Assembly: GCF_016616425.1 (NCBI RefSeq)
Contig: NZ_CP067101.1
Location: 248,001-312,000 of the forward strand
Origin: Bradyrhizobium diazoefficiens
GTDB taxonomy: Bacteria; Pseudomonadota; Alphaproteobacteria; Rhizobiales; Xanthobacteraceae
Reading direction: 5' to 3'
DNA length: 64,000 nt
Position numbers and translations under genes: made by a program. This document shows, in pieces, positions 20,687 to 30,600 of the stretch; position 1 is the stretch's first letter, and every line of letters begins with the position of its first letter. The notes under the pieces are model-generated. The model did no database searches, was not told the origin of the DNA, and saw only the letters and a list, made by a program, of their open reading frames with translations.

Positions 20687-22315
20687 TCAGTTCAGGCCTT
20701 GCGCCCGCGACAGGGCCGCCGCGATCACCGCCCGCGTCGGATGGCGAAAGCGCGCGGCGACATAGCCGTCGGGCCTGAGCAGATAGGCCGCGCCTGGCGT
20801 GGCATCGTAGCGCCTTGCGACGAGGCCCGAGGGATCGGCGAATCCGCCCGCGCCGCCGATGCGGATATCCTTGACGCCATCGGGCACATCGATCGCGCTG
20901 CCATTGTTGAACGAGAGCAGGGCGAAGTCCGTTCCGTTGCTGCGAAATGCATCCGTCAAATAGCCCTGCTCGCCCGCATGCAGCGCAACGGGGGCATCGA
21001 GCATCGAGCAGCCGGGAGACGGTCCGCCGCGCCAGGCATCGGCATCCGGTGACGACAGCGGGGAGTCGTAGCTGCACGGCACCGACAGCCGGCCGCCATT
21101 GACCATGCGTTTGCCGAACTCGGTCTCCTTGGCGAGCGACAGCACCGCCTTGCGCAGCCGCGCCTCCTGATCCGAGTTCGGCGCCATGAAATCGGTCGAG
21201 CGGGTGGATTCGCGGATGTTCTCGTCGGCCGCGAGGCTGCGCTCGAGATGATAGCTCTCCAGCAGGCTTGCAGGCGAGGTGCCCCGGAGCACGCGGTCGA
21301 GCTTCCAGGCGAGATTTTCGGCGTCCTCGAGCCCGGAATTGGCCCCGCGGGCACCGAACGGCGAGACCTGATGCGCGGAGTCGCCAGCAAAAATCACGCG
21401 GCCATGGACGAACCGATCCATCCGGCGGCACTGGAATTTGTAGAGCGAAATCCACTCGAACTCGAACTTGTCGTGGCCGAGCATGCGTGCGATCCGGGGC
21501 CGCACGTTTTCAGGCTTCTTCTCGACGACGGGATCGGCGTAGCGATTGAGCTGAAGGTCGATGCGCCAGACATCGTCGGGCTGCCGGTGCAGCAGCGCGG
21601 AGCGCCCGGCATGGAACGGCGGATCGAACCAGAACCAGCGTTCTGTCGGAAATTCCGCGGCCATCTTGACGTCGGCAATCAGGAACTGGTCCTCGAACAC
21701 CTGTCCCGCAAACTCGGCCCCGACCATCTGCCGCAGCGAGGACCGCGCGCCGTCGCAGGCGACCACATATTGCGCGTGCACGCGATAGGCGCCCTCGGGT
21801 GTCTCGATCGTCAGCGCAACGGAATCATTCCGTCGCTCCAGCGCCGTCACCTTGTTCTGCCAGCGCAGGTCGATATCCGGCAGATCGCCGATACGATCGA
21901 CCAGATAGGCCTCGGCATAGTATTGCTGGAGGTTGATGAAAGCCGGTCGCTTGTGGCCGTCCTCGGGCAGGAGGTTGAACTGGTAGAGCTGGGACTCGCC
22001 GTGGAAGATGCGGCCGACGCTCCACACCACGCCCTTCTCGACCATGCGGTCGCCGACGCCGAGCCGGTCCCAATATTCCAGCGATCTCTTCGAAAAGCAG
22101 ATCGCGCGGGAGCCCTCGCCGATGCGGTCGGCGTCATCCAGAAGGACGACGCGCTGGCCGCGCTGGGCGAGATCGATCGCGAGCGACAGCCCGACCGGGC
22201 CGGCGCCGACGACCACGACCGGATGCTCGGCGGGGCTTTGGCCGGCGCGGTCCTGATCGGGGTGGCGGCGATAACCGAACTGGGCTTTGGCCTGATGCAT
22301 CTTGGCCTGCGCCAT
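20687..22315 (-). CDS. FAD-dependent aromatic-ring monooxygenase (MhpA/PheA-like)
   Basis: Class A flavoprotein hydroxylase of 542 residues. Motifs are VVVVGAGPVGLSLAIDLAQRG at about residue 33 (FAD ADP fold), CDGARSSLR (DG motif) and RVIFAGDSAHQVSPFGARGANSG (GD motif), plus the C-terminal thioredoxin-like region of MhpA-type enzymes. As first gene of an operon ending in hmgA and fahA, it may hydroxylate 3-hydroxyphenylacetate or a relative to homogentisate; the substrate is not proven. It is divergent from a MarR regulator with a palindromic operator between them. Confidence 0.88.
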   Translation of the reverse strand: MAQAKMHQAKAQFGYRRHPDQDRAGQSPAEHPVVVVGAGPVGLSLAIDLAQRGQRVVLLDDADRIGEGSRAICFSKRSLEYWDRLGVGDRMVEKGVVWSVGRIFHGESQLYQFNLLPEDGHKRPAFINLQQYYAEAYLVDRIGDLPDIDLRWQNKVTALERRNDSVALTIETPEGAYRVHAQYVVACDGARSSLRQMVGAEFAGQVFEDQFLIADVKMAAEFPTERWFWFDPPFHAGRSALLHRQPDDVWRIDLQLNRYADPVVEKKPENVRPRIARMLGHDKFEFEWISLYKFQCRRMDRFVHGRVIFAGDSAHQVSPFGARGANSGLEDAENLAWKLDRVLRGTSPASLLESYHLERSLAADENIRESTRSTDFMAPNSDQEARLRKAVLSLAKETEFGKRMVNGGRLSVPCSYDSPLSSPDADAWRGGPSPGCSMLDAPVALHAGEQGYLTDAFRSNGTDFALLSFNNGSAIDVPDGVKDIRIGGAGGFADPSGLVARRYDATPGAAYLLRPDGYVAARFRHPTRAVIAAALSRAQGLN

Positions 22316-22357
22316 ACACTAACCTCGGCTCTGGTCAGGAGAGGACCGATCTGCTAG

Positions 22358-22377
22358 ATAGTCTCACGTGCAACTAT
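22358..22377. promoter_or_regulatory. Candidate MarR operator
   Basis: ATAGT-N2-CACGTG-N2-ACTAT is a 20-base palindrome with only the two N2 positions unmatched. It lies in the 110-base gap between the FAD hydroxylase (leftward) and the MarR gene (rightward), the usual place and size for a MarR-family dimer site controlling both. Confidence 0.65.
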
Positions 22378-22425
22378 TTTGGACCGGAGCCGGCCGGCCG
22401 TCAACTGGAATTCGGAGCGCTCTCC

Positions 22426-22968
22426 TTGGCGAGGACATCCAGCGACATCGCACTGACGGCAGCCGAAGCCGGCGAGGCTTCTGCGCGGCCAAAGGCACGG
22501 CTCGACCTGTTCAAGTTCGTGCCGTTCCGCCTCAACCGGCTCGCGGCCGAAGTCAGTTCCGCACTCTCGGTCGAATACCGGGAACGGCACGGTCTCGACA
22601 TCCCGGCCTGGCGCGTGATCGCCACGCTCGGGTTCCGCAACGATGCCTGTAGCGCGCAGTACATCGCGCAGTGCACCCGCACGCACAAATCCACCATCAG
22701 CCGCGCGGTGACCACGCTGCTCAACGAGGATCTGATCGAGCGGGTCGAGAACGAAGCCGACCGCCGCGAATTCCGCCTGCAACTGACGACGAAGGGCCGC
22801 GCACTCTACGAAGAGCTGTTCCCGCAATTGCTGCGGCGCGAGGACGATATCCTCGCCTGCCTCTCCGCACAGGAGCGCAAGCAGCTCTCGGTGCTGCTCG
22901 GCAAGATCGAGCAGAGCCTTAGCCTGATCCAGACCAGCGAAGAAGCCGACGCGAAGCAGGCGTATTGA
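22426..22968 (+). CDS. MarR-family transcriptional regulator of the homogentisate operon
   Basis: Winged-helix regulator of 180 residues with DIPAWRVIATLG, the recognition region CTRTHKSTISRAVTTLLNEDLIERV and the wing ADRREFRLQLTTKGRALYEEL. TTG is the only credible start, with GGAG 8 bases upstream. Divergence from the hydroxylase operon and the palindrome between them suggest a repressor released by homogentisate or a hydroxyphenylacetate, like HmgR. Confidence 0.88.
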   Translation: MARTSSDIALTAAEAGEASARPKARLDLFKFVPFRLNRLAAEVSSALSVEYRERHGLDIPAWRVIATLGFRNDACSAQYIAQCTRTHKSTISRAVTTLLNEDLIERVENEADRREFRLQLTTKGRALYEELFPQLLRREDDILACLSAQERKQLSVLLGKIEQSLSLIQTSEEADAKQAY

Positions 22969-22976
22969 TCTCCTCT

Positions 22977-23079
22977 GTCATTCCGGGGCGCGCGCAGTGC
23001 GAACCCGGAATCCATTTACCCGCACAATCGGTCGCGCGATGGATTCCGGGTCTGCGCCTTCGGCGCATCCCGGAATGAC
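22977..23079. repeat. Dispersed hairpin repeat (family D)
   Basis: Outer arms GTCATTCCGGG (22977-22987) and CCCGGAATGAC (23069-23079) with an inner pair CCCGGAATCCAT/ATGGATTCCGGG. A diverged sister is at 61833-61956. It sits between convergent genes. Confidence 0.75.
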
Positions 23080-23089
23080 GGCTTCGGTG

Positions 23090-23896
23090 TCACTTCGCAA
23101 ACGACCGCGACGGCGGCAGATGCAGCGCAAAGGCGTCGACCTTATCGCTGGCGCGCGGATAGATGTCGGCGACGATCGGATCGTGCCCAGGGATGAAGCG
23201 GTCGGCATGACCGGCGAGGCGCTCGATCGTCTCCCAGCCTACCGCCATGTCGCCGACATTGTAGACGATCGGGAACGGGCTCTTGCGCTGCAGATTGGCG
23301 TAGTAATGTGCGGCATCGGACGCCAGCACCACCGGCCCGCGCGCGGTTTCGACCTTGACCACCTGCAAGCCGTCGGAATGGCCGCCGACACGATGCACGG
23401 TGACGCCGGGCGCGACCTCGCCGTCGCCGGAATAGAAGTTGACGCGCTCGCCATAGACGTGGCGCACCATCTGCGTGACGTGCTCGACCGAGAATGGATG
23501 GCGCAGCAGGCCGTTGCACATGCAGCGGCCGGTCGCGTAAGCCATCTCGCGCTCCTGGAGATGGAAGCGCGCATTCGGGAAGCGATCGAGATTGCCGGCG
23601 TGGTCGTAATGCAGATGCGTCACGATGATGTCGCGAATGCTCGCAGCCCCGACGCCAAAACGCTCCAGCGCATCGACCGGATTGAGCGTCAGCTTGCGCG
23701 CCCGCGCCCTCGCCTCCTCGGCATTGAAGCCGGTATCGACCAGGATGTCGCGGCCCTGCCCTCGGATCAGCCAGACGAAATAGTCGAGATCCTGCGCCGC
23801 GCTGTCATGCGGATCGGGCGCCAGGAAGTTCATGCTGGGGGTGCGCGGCGACATCGTCGCATAGCGCAAGGCGTAGATTTCGTAGGCGCTTCCCAT
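23090..23896 (-). CDS. MBL-fold lactonase-like hydrolase (AHL lactonase family)
   Basis: Metallo-hydrolase of 268 residues with an intact dizinc motif THLHYDHAGN, the later ligands VGGHSDGLQ and ASDAAHYY, and PGHDPIV near the end. The arrangement resembles AttM/AiiA-type N-acyl-homoserine-lactone lactonases, so quorum quenching is possible, but related enzymes hydrolyse other lactones. ATG 23896 is chosen because GCAGGAAACC precedes it; an upstream in-frame ATG would add a basic, unlikely tail. A perfect CRP-type box lies 116 bases upstream. Confidence 0.8.
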   Translation of the reverse strand: MGSAYEIYALRYATMSPRTPSMNFLAPDPHDSAAQDLDYFVWLIRGQGRDILVDTGFNAEEARARARKLTLNPVDALERFGVGAASIRDIIVTHLHYDHAGNLDRFPNARFHLQEREMAYATGRCMCNGLLRHPFSVEHVTQMVRHVYGERVNFYSGDGEVAPGVTVHRVGGHSDGLQVVKVETARGPVVLASDAAHYYANLQRKSPFPIVYNVGDMAVGWETIERLAGHADRFIPGHDPIVADIYPRASDKVDAFALHLPPSRSFAK

Positions 23897-24011
23897 GGTT
23901 TCCTGCTTTTGGCTTTGCTTTTCTGAGCGGATCTTCCGGGACGATCCTGCGCACCAAGCCATTGTCCGCTGCAAAGGTCAAACGCCTCGCGGCGCCGCAA
24001 AGCAGGCCTTC

Positions 24012-24031
24012 AATGTGAGACCAATCACATT
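24012..24031. promoter_or_regulatory. CRP-type binding site, perfect palindrome
   Basis: AATGTGA-N6-TCACATT matches the E. coli CRP consensus core TGTGA-N6-TCACA perfectly, with both arms extended by two matching bases. It lies 116 bases before the lactonase start (leftward) and 248 before the pseudo-caspase start (rightward). The window itself encodes a CRP-family regulator with a CRP-like recognition helix (31299-31973) and a nucleotide cyclase (34474-36921). Confidence 0.7.
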
Positions 24032-24278
24032 TTCGGCGCCATGGCGGCCCTAACGTGCCGCCGATAGGATCGAGCCGGATCACGTCGAGAGTACACCCAT
24101 GACAACCTGTTTATTCCCCTTGCGGCGCGCCCAGGCGTTGCGGTCGATCGTCGCAATAATGCCGAATCTCCAAGAGGTTGACGCCCCCCTTCCCCGGTTT
24201 GATAATGCAGAAGGCGTAAGTTAAGGTCGCCGCGGCGCAAGCTGGGAACGGCGCCTTTTTGGCTGGACCGCGCTGATT

Positions 24279-25733
24279 ATGAAAATTCGCTTCTTTTTTC
24301 TTCTGCTCTTGCTCGTCTCGCTTGTCCCGACTGGCCCATCGCTTGCGGCCGGCGACCGTTTTGCGCTGGTCATCGGCAATGCCAAATATCCGGACGCGGA
24401 TACCCCGCTGAAGGAACCGATCAACGATGCGCGTGACGTCGCCGACGAGCTCAAGCGCGACGGCTTTTCGGTCGAGATCGGCGAGAATCTGACCGGCGAC
24501 GGCATGCGCCGCGCCTTCGACAAGCTCTACGGCAAGATCAAGCCCGGATCGGTGGCGCTGGTGTTCTTCAGCGGCTTCGGCATCCAGTCGGCGCGCCAGA
24601 GCTATCTGCTGCCGATCGATGCGCAGATCTGGACCGAATCCGACGTGCGCCGCGACGGTTTCAGCCTCGAGACCGTTCTGGGCGAACTCAACACCCGCGG
24701 CGCCGGCGTCAAGATCGCGCTGATCGACGCCTCCAGGCGCAATCCGTTCGAGCGCCGGTTCCGCAGCTTCTCGGCCGGCCTGACCCCGGTGATCGCGCCG
24801 AACGGCACGCTGGTGATGTATTCGGCGGCGCTGGCCTCGGTGATCTCGGACGCCGGCGGCGATCACAGCCTGTTCGTCCAGGAGCTCCTGAAGGAAATCC
24901 GCGTCCCCGACCTGATGGCTGAGGAGACGCTGAACCGAACCAAGATGGGCGTCACCCGCGCGTCGCGCGGCGAACAGGTGCCGTGGATATCCTCTTCACT
25001 GGCCGAAGATTTCTCGTTCAGCCCCGGAGCCGGCGGATCGCGTCCGGCACAGCCGACGCCGCCTGCGCCTCCCGCGCCGCCGCCGGTCGTCGCCAACAAC
25101 CCGCCGCCGGCACCACCTGCACCGCCGCCTCCGCCGAAGCCGCAGATCGAAGCCGCCCTGCCCCCGCCGCCACCGCCGGTGAGACCGACCAATCCGACGC
25201 CGGATACGGATAGCGGGCCGAGTGCCACCGCCCTGGCCGACGATCCAACGATCAAGAGCCTGACCTCCAAGATTGCCGCCAATCCGGACGACGTGAATGC
25301 GCTGTACCGGCGCGGCCAGGTCTATGCCAGCAAGGGCGCCTACAACCTCGCCATCAAGGATTTTGACGACACGCTCCGGATCAACGCGAAAGACGTCGAG
25401 GCATTGAACAACCGCTGCTGGACCCGCACCGTGGTCGGCGACCTCCAGGGCGCGCTGAAGGATTGCAACGAGGCGCTGCGGCTGCGGCCGAACTTCGTCG
25501 ATGCGCTGGATAGCCGCGGGCTCGTCAACCTCAAATCGGGCGCGGTCAAGAATGCCATCGCCGATTTCGATGCGGCCCTGAAGATCAATCCGCGCCTGAC
25601 CTCCTCGCTCTATGGACGCGGCCTCGCCAAGCAGCGCAATGGCTCCGCCCAGGAAGGGGCGCTCGATATCGCCAATGCCAAGGCGATGGATCCGAACATC
25701 GTTCAGGAATTCGCAAGCTACGGAGTGCGTTAG
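24279..25733 (+). CDS. Secreted pseudo-caspase (peptidase C14 fold) with proline-rich linker and TPRs
   Basis: Exported protein of 484 residues: signal peptide 1-24, caspase-like domain about 25-245, Pro-rich linker about 250-310, TPR repeats about 320-470. The fold is clear (FALVIGNAKYPDA; LKEPINDARDVADEL). The catalytic dyad is missing: the usual SGHG reads SGFG, so Phe100 replaces His, and the usual DACR reads DASR, so Ser152 replaces Cys. It should not be a caspase-type protease. A TPR scaffold in the periplasm and linkage to OmpA and RND genes suggest an envelope assembly or signalling role, which is inference. Confidence 0.85.
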   Translation: MKIRFFFLLLLLVSLVPTGPSLAAGDRFALVIGNAKYPDADTPLKEPINDARDVADELKRDGFSVEIGENLTGDGMRRAFDKLYGKIKPGSVALVFFSGFGIQSARQSYLLPIDAQIWTESDVRRDGFSLETVLGELNTRGAGVKIALIDASRRNPFERRFRSFSAGLTPVIAPNGTLVMYSAALASVISDAGGDHSLFVQELLKEIRVPDLMAEETLNRTKMGVTRASRGEQVPWISSSLAEDFSFSPGAGGSRPAQPTPPAPPAPPPVVANNPPPAPPAPPPPPKPQIEAALPPPPPPVRPTNPTPDTDSGPSATALADDPTIKSLTSKIAANPDDVNALYRRGQVYASKGAYNLAIKDFDDTLRINAKDVEALNNRCWTRTVVGDLQGALKDCNEALRLRPNFVDALDSRGLVNLKSGAVKNAIADFDAALKINPRLTSSLYGRGLAKQRNGSAQEGALDIANAKAMDPNIVQEFASYGVR

Positions 25734-25880
25734 TATTTTTTTGAATTGAGGCAGGCGGCGCCTCGAACCCCTGGTGGCCCAGGGAAGACTAAAGGACGGA
25801 TGCCGCAGGCGGCCTTCCCCGGGGGGCTCATTGCAGGAATTTTGGAACCGCGCAAGCTGGCTGCGCAGGAGGGACTGGCT

Positions 25881-26549
25881 ATGAAATCGGCTGCAAAGGG
25901 ACTTACCGCGATCCTGTCCATCATCACCCTTGGTGCCGCCCTGTCGCTACCGGCCTCGCCCGCATTCGCCGGCGATGATCGCAACAGCAAGAATGTCACC
26001 GAGGACGAGATCGTCCGCGCGCTGGCGCCGCCGAAGAAGCCCCTGACCCGCGGCCTCTCGATCGGCCCGCAGGCCGATCCCGCGCCGAACGCGGCGGAGA
26101 GCAAGCTGATCCAGTCTGTGCGCGGCCGCTCGACGCGTTCCCTGTCGTCGACCGAGCGCGAGGAAATCGCCTCAGCCGCCAAGGACAAGCCGAACATCGA
26201 TCTCGAAATCACGTTCGACTACAACTCCGCCGATATCAGCGCCAAGTCGCTTGCTTCGGTGCAGGCGCTCGGCCGCGCGCTGACCAGTCCCGACCTCAAG
26301 GGCTCGACCTTCGTGGTTGCGGGTCATACCGATGCCGCCGGCGGCGAAGCCTACAACCAGGACCTGTCGGAACGCCGCGCGGATTCAATCAAGCGCTACC
26401 TCGTCGACAAGTACGGAATCTCCGCGACCGACCTCGTCACCGTCGGCTACGGCAAGAGCAAACTGAAAGATCCGAGCCAGCCGCTGGCGGAGGTCAACCG
26501 CCGCGTGCAGGTCGTCAACATGGAAAACAAGACCACTGCATCGAAGTGA
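25881..26549 (+). CDS. OmpA-family peptidoglycan-binding protein
   Basis: Exported protein of 222 residues with signal peptide 1-30 (...SPAFAG), a linker and a C-terminal OmpA-like domain (LEITFDYNSADIS, then VAGHTDAAGG with the Asp and SERRAD with the Arg that hold diaminopimelate). No lipobox is seen, so it is probably periplasmic and anchored to the wall. ATG 25881 follows GGAGGGA. It lies 147 bases after the pseudo-caspase in the same direction and may share its transcript. Confidence 0.88.
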   Translation: MKSAAKGLTAILSIITLGAALSLPASPAFAGDDRNSKNVTEDEIVRALAPPKKPLTRGLSIGPQADPAPNAAESKLIQSVRGRSTRSLSSTEREEIASAAKDKPNIDLEITFDYNSADISAKSLASVQALGRALTSPDLKGSTFVVAGHTDAAGGEAYNQDLSERRADSIKRYLVDKYGISATDLVTVGYGKSKLKDPSQPLAEVNRRVQVVNMENKTTASK

Positions 26550-26707
26550 TCACGACGTAATCCCCTGACGTGACAAGTCGTGATGTGGTGTAAAGTCTCG
26601 CTTCCAAAGCGCGTCCCGCAGCCTTGCGGGGCGCCGCATTGTATCAGGGAAGCGCTCTCGATGGGCCTCGCGCGGACGGCCGTGAGCCAGGCCAGGATGA
26701 TCCGGCG

Positions 26708-27637
26708 ATGAAACTCTCCGAATATCTCAAGCCTGCCGCAACCGTGGTGTTCGTCGTTGCGCTCGGCGTCGGCTACTATCTGTTCGAGCATCGCCATCGC
26801 CCCGAGGCGAAGGAGACGACGAGCGAGGCGCTCGTCATCGTGACGAAGTCGACCAATGCCTGCTTCTCCGATCTCGTGCGGGTGACCGGCTTCTTCGTGC
26901 CGCGCCGCGAGGCCGTGGTCATCGCCGATCAGGAAGGCTCCAGGGTCACCGATCTCCTGGTCACCGAGGGCGCCGTCGTCGCCGGCAACCAGGAGCTGGC
27001 GCGCCTGACGCCGCCGCCGCAGATCCCGGGCCAGCCGCAGCGACCCGGCCCGCAAGGTCCGATCTCGTTGAAGGCACCTGCGCCGGGCCTCGTCACCGAG
27101 GTCCACACCATCGTCGGCGCGCCAGTATCCCCGCAGGCCGGCCCGATGTTCCGCATCGCCGTCAACAACGAGATCGAGCTCGATGCCCAGGTCCCGGCGG
27201 TGCACATGCTCAAGCTCAGCCCCGGTGCCACCGTGCGCATCAGCCGCGACGATGCGCCCGATCTGATCGGCCGGGTCAGGCTGGTTGCGCCCGAGATCGA
27301 CCGCGCCACGCAACTCGGCCACGTCCGCATCAGCGTCACCAACAATCCGTCGCTGAAGGTCGGCGTGTTCGCGCGCGCCTCGATCGACGCCAAGCGAAGC
27401 TGCGGCGTCTCGATTCCCAAGACCGCGATCGACCATCTCACCATTCAGGTCGTCAAGGGCAACACCGTCGAGACGCGCAAGGTGCGGGTGGGACTGTCGT
27501 CCGATACCGCAACGGAAATCCTGGAAGGCCTCGACGTCGGCGAGATCGTCGTCGCCGACGCCGGCTCTTCCCTCCATGACGGCGACCAGATCAAGACCAT
27601 GTTCGCCGATGAACTCGATCGCACGCGGGTACGCTGA
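26708..27637 (+). CDS. RND efflux periplasmic adaptor (HlyD/MFP family)
   Basis: Membrane-fusion protein of 309 residues with an N-terminal membrane anchor (residues 10-27) and no lipobox. Barrel-sandwich, lipoyl and beta-barrel halves are present (VVIADQEGSRVTDLLVTEGAVV; KTAIDHLTIQVVKG); the coiled-coil hairpin is very short. It shares CFSD(L/I)V at residue about 50 with a second adaptor at 49569. The stop overlaps the pump start (TGATG), so the two are coupled. Confidence 0.9.
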   Translation: MKLSEYLKPAATVVFVVALGVGYYLFEHRHRPEAKETTSEALVIVTKSTNACFSDLVRVTGFFVPRREAVVIADQEGSRVTDLLVTEGAVVAGNQELARLTPPPQIPGQPQRPGPQGPISLKAPAPGLVTEVHTIVGAPVSPQAGPMFRIAVNNEIELDAQVPAVHMLKLSPGATVRISRDDAPDLIGRVRLVAPEIDRATQLGHVRISVTNNPSLKVGVFARASIDAKRSCGVSIPKTAIDHLTIQVVKGNTVETRKVRVGLSSDTATEILEGLDVGEIVVADAGSSLHDGDQIKTMFADELDRTRVR

Positions 27638-30600
27638 TGGCTCTCAATATCTCGGCTTGGTCGATCCGTCATCCGCTGCCCTCGGTCGTTTTCTCGATCA
27701 TTCTGCTGATCCTCGGCTGGACGTCCTTCACCAAGCTCGCGGTGACGCGGCTGCCTTCGGCCGACATTCCCGTGATTTCGGTCGCGGTGTCGCAGTTCGG
27801 CGCGGCGCCCGCCGAGCTCGAATCCCAGGTGACCAAGACGGTCGAAGACGCGGTCTCCGGCGTCGAGGGCGTGCGGCACATCACCTCGCAGATCACCGAC
27901 GGTCTGTCGGTGACCACCATCCAGTTCGCACTTGAGACCAACACCGACCGCGCACTCAACGACGTCAAGGACGCGGTGACGCGTGTGCGGTCGAACCTGC
28001 CACAGAACGTCACCGAGCCGTTGATCCAGCGCGTCGACGTCATCGGTCTGCCGATCGTCACCTATGCCGCGATATCGCCCGGCAAGACGCCGGAGCAGCT
28101 CTCCTACTTCGTCGACGACGTGGTCAAGCGCGCGCTGCAAGGTGTGCGCGGTGTCGCCCAGGTCGAGCGCATCGGCGGTGTCGAGCGCGAGATCCTGGTT
28201 TCGCTCGACCCCGACCGCCTGCAGGCGATGGGACTGACTGCGGTCAATGTCAGCCAGAGCCTGCGCGGCACCAATATCGACGTCGCCGGCGGCCGGGCCG
28301 AGATCGGCAAGAACGACCAGGCGATCCGCACGCTCGCAGGCGCCAAGACGCTGAGCGACCTCGCCGGCACCATGATCCCGCTGTTCGGCGGCGGCGAGGT
28401 CCGGCTCGACGATCTCGGCACCGTCACCGACACCATCGCGGACCGCCGGACCTTCGCCCGCTTCAACGGCGAGCCGATCGTCGCTCTCGGCATCAAGCGG
28501 TCCAAGGGCGCCAGCGACGTGAAGGTGGCCGAGGCCGTGGAGAAGCGCATCGAAGCGCTGAAGGCCGCCTATCCCGACGTCGATCTCAAGCTGATCGACA
28601 CCTCGGTCGAATACACCAAGGGCAATTACCACGCGGCGATCTCGACCCTGTTCGAAGGCGCCATCCTCGCCGTCGTCGTCGTGCTCCTGTTCCTGCGGGA
28701 CCTGCGCGCCACCATCATCGCCGCGATCTCGCTGCCGCTGTCGATTTTCCCGGCGTTCTGGGCGATGGACCTTCTCGGCTTCTCGCTGAACCTCGTCAGC
28801 TTCCTCGCCATCACGCTATCGACTGGTATCCTGGTCGACGACGCCATCGTCGAGATCGAGAACATCGTTCGGCACATGAACATGGGCAAATCGCCCTATC
28901 GCGCCGCGCTGGAGGCCGCCGACGAGATCGGCCTCGCGGTGATCGCGATCTCGCTGACCATCATCGCGATCTTCGCACCCGCGAGCTTCATGTCGGGCAT
29001 CGCCGGACAGTTCTTCAAGCAGTTCGGCATCACCGTCTCGGTGCAGGTGTTCTTCTCGCTGCTCGCCGCGCGCTTCGTCACGCCTGTGCTCGCCGCCTAC
29101 TTCCTCAAGCACGGCAATCACGAGGAGCCGCCTCCCGGCCGCATATTGCGGTCCTATCACGGCATCGTGGCCTGGTCGGTAAGGCACTATTTCATCACGG
29201 TGTTGATCGGCTTCGGCATCTTCGCCGCCTCGATCTGGAGCATCACGCTGTTGCCGCAGGGCTTCCTGCCGGCGCAGGACAGCGCGCGTTCGCTGCTCGC
29301 CCTCGAGCTGCCGCCGGGCACCCAGCTCGCCTATACCGAAAAGGTCACCGAGGACATTGTCGCGCGCCTGCGCAAGCGGCCCGAGGTGAAGAGCATCTTC
29401 GTCGACGGCGGGCGCGTCCCGCCCGGCACCCAGGAAGTCCGGCGCGCCTCCCTGATCATCAACTACACGCCCAAGAACAGCCGCGATGTCACTCAGCGCG
29501 AGCTCGAGTTTTCGATCAGCCAGGAGCTGGAGAACGTTCCCGATATCCGCTTCTGGTTCCTGGACGAGAACGGCCTGCGCGCGATCTCGCTGGTGGTGAC
29601 CGGTGTCGACCCCAACATCGTCAACAACGTCGCGAGCGAGCTTGCGACGCAGATGAAGCGCATTCCCACCATCTCCGACGTGATCTCGGAAATCTCGCTG
29701 GAGCGACCCGAGCTGCGCATCGAGCCGCGGGCCGATCTCGCCGCGCGGCTCGGCGTCTCGACCGAAAGCCTGTCGCAGACCATCCGCGTCGCCACCATCG
29801 GCGACGTCGGGCCCGCACTCGCCAAGTTCGACGTCGGCGACCGCCTGGTGCCGATCCGCGTTCAGCTCGAGGATGCCGCGCGCAGCAATCTGAAGACGCT
29901 CGAGCAGCTCCGTGTGCCGCTCGGCGAGCACGGCGAGAAGGGCGGCGTGCCGCTCTCGGTCATCGCCGATGTCAAGCTCGACCAGGGCCCCACCAGCATC
30001 AACCGCTACGACCGCGAGCGACAGGCGACCGTTGCGGCCGACCTCGTCGGCTCCGCCGCGCTCGGCGATGCCACCAAGAAGATCTACGATCTGCCGGTGA
30101 TGAGGAGCCTGCCGAAGGGCGTGAAGGTCTCTCCCTCCGGTGACGCCGAAAGCCTGAACGAACTGTCGGACGGCTTCGCCACTGCGATCACGGCGGGCCT
30201 GATGATGGTCTATGCCGTGCTGGTGCTGCTGTTCGGCACCTTCCTGCAGCCGATCACCATCCTGTTCTCGCTGCCGCTCTCGATCGGCGGCGCGATCGCG
30301 GCCCTGCTCCTCACCGGCAAGCAGCTCACCACGCCGGTGTGGATCGGCATCCTGATGCTGATGGGCATCGTCACCAAGAACGCGATCATGCTGGTGGAAT
30401 TCGCCATCGAAGCCATTCACGCCGGCAAGCCGCGCGAGGAGGCCATGATCGACGCCGGCATGAAGCGCGCCCGCCCGATCGTGATGACCACGATCGCGAT
30501 GGCCGCGGGCATGATGCCGAGCGCGCTCGCGGTCGGCGCCGGCGGCGAGTTCCGCTCGCCGATGGCGCTGGCGGTGATCGGCGGCCTGATCTTCTCGACC

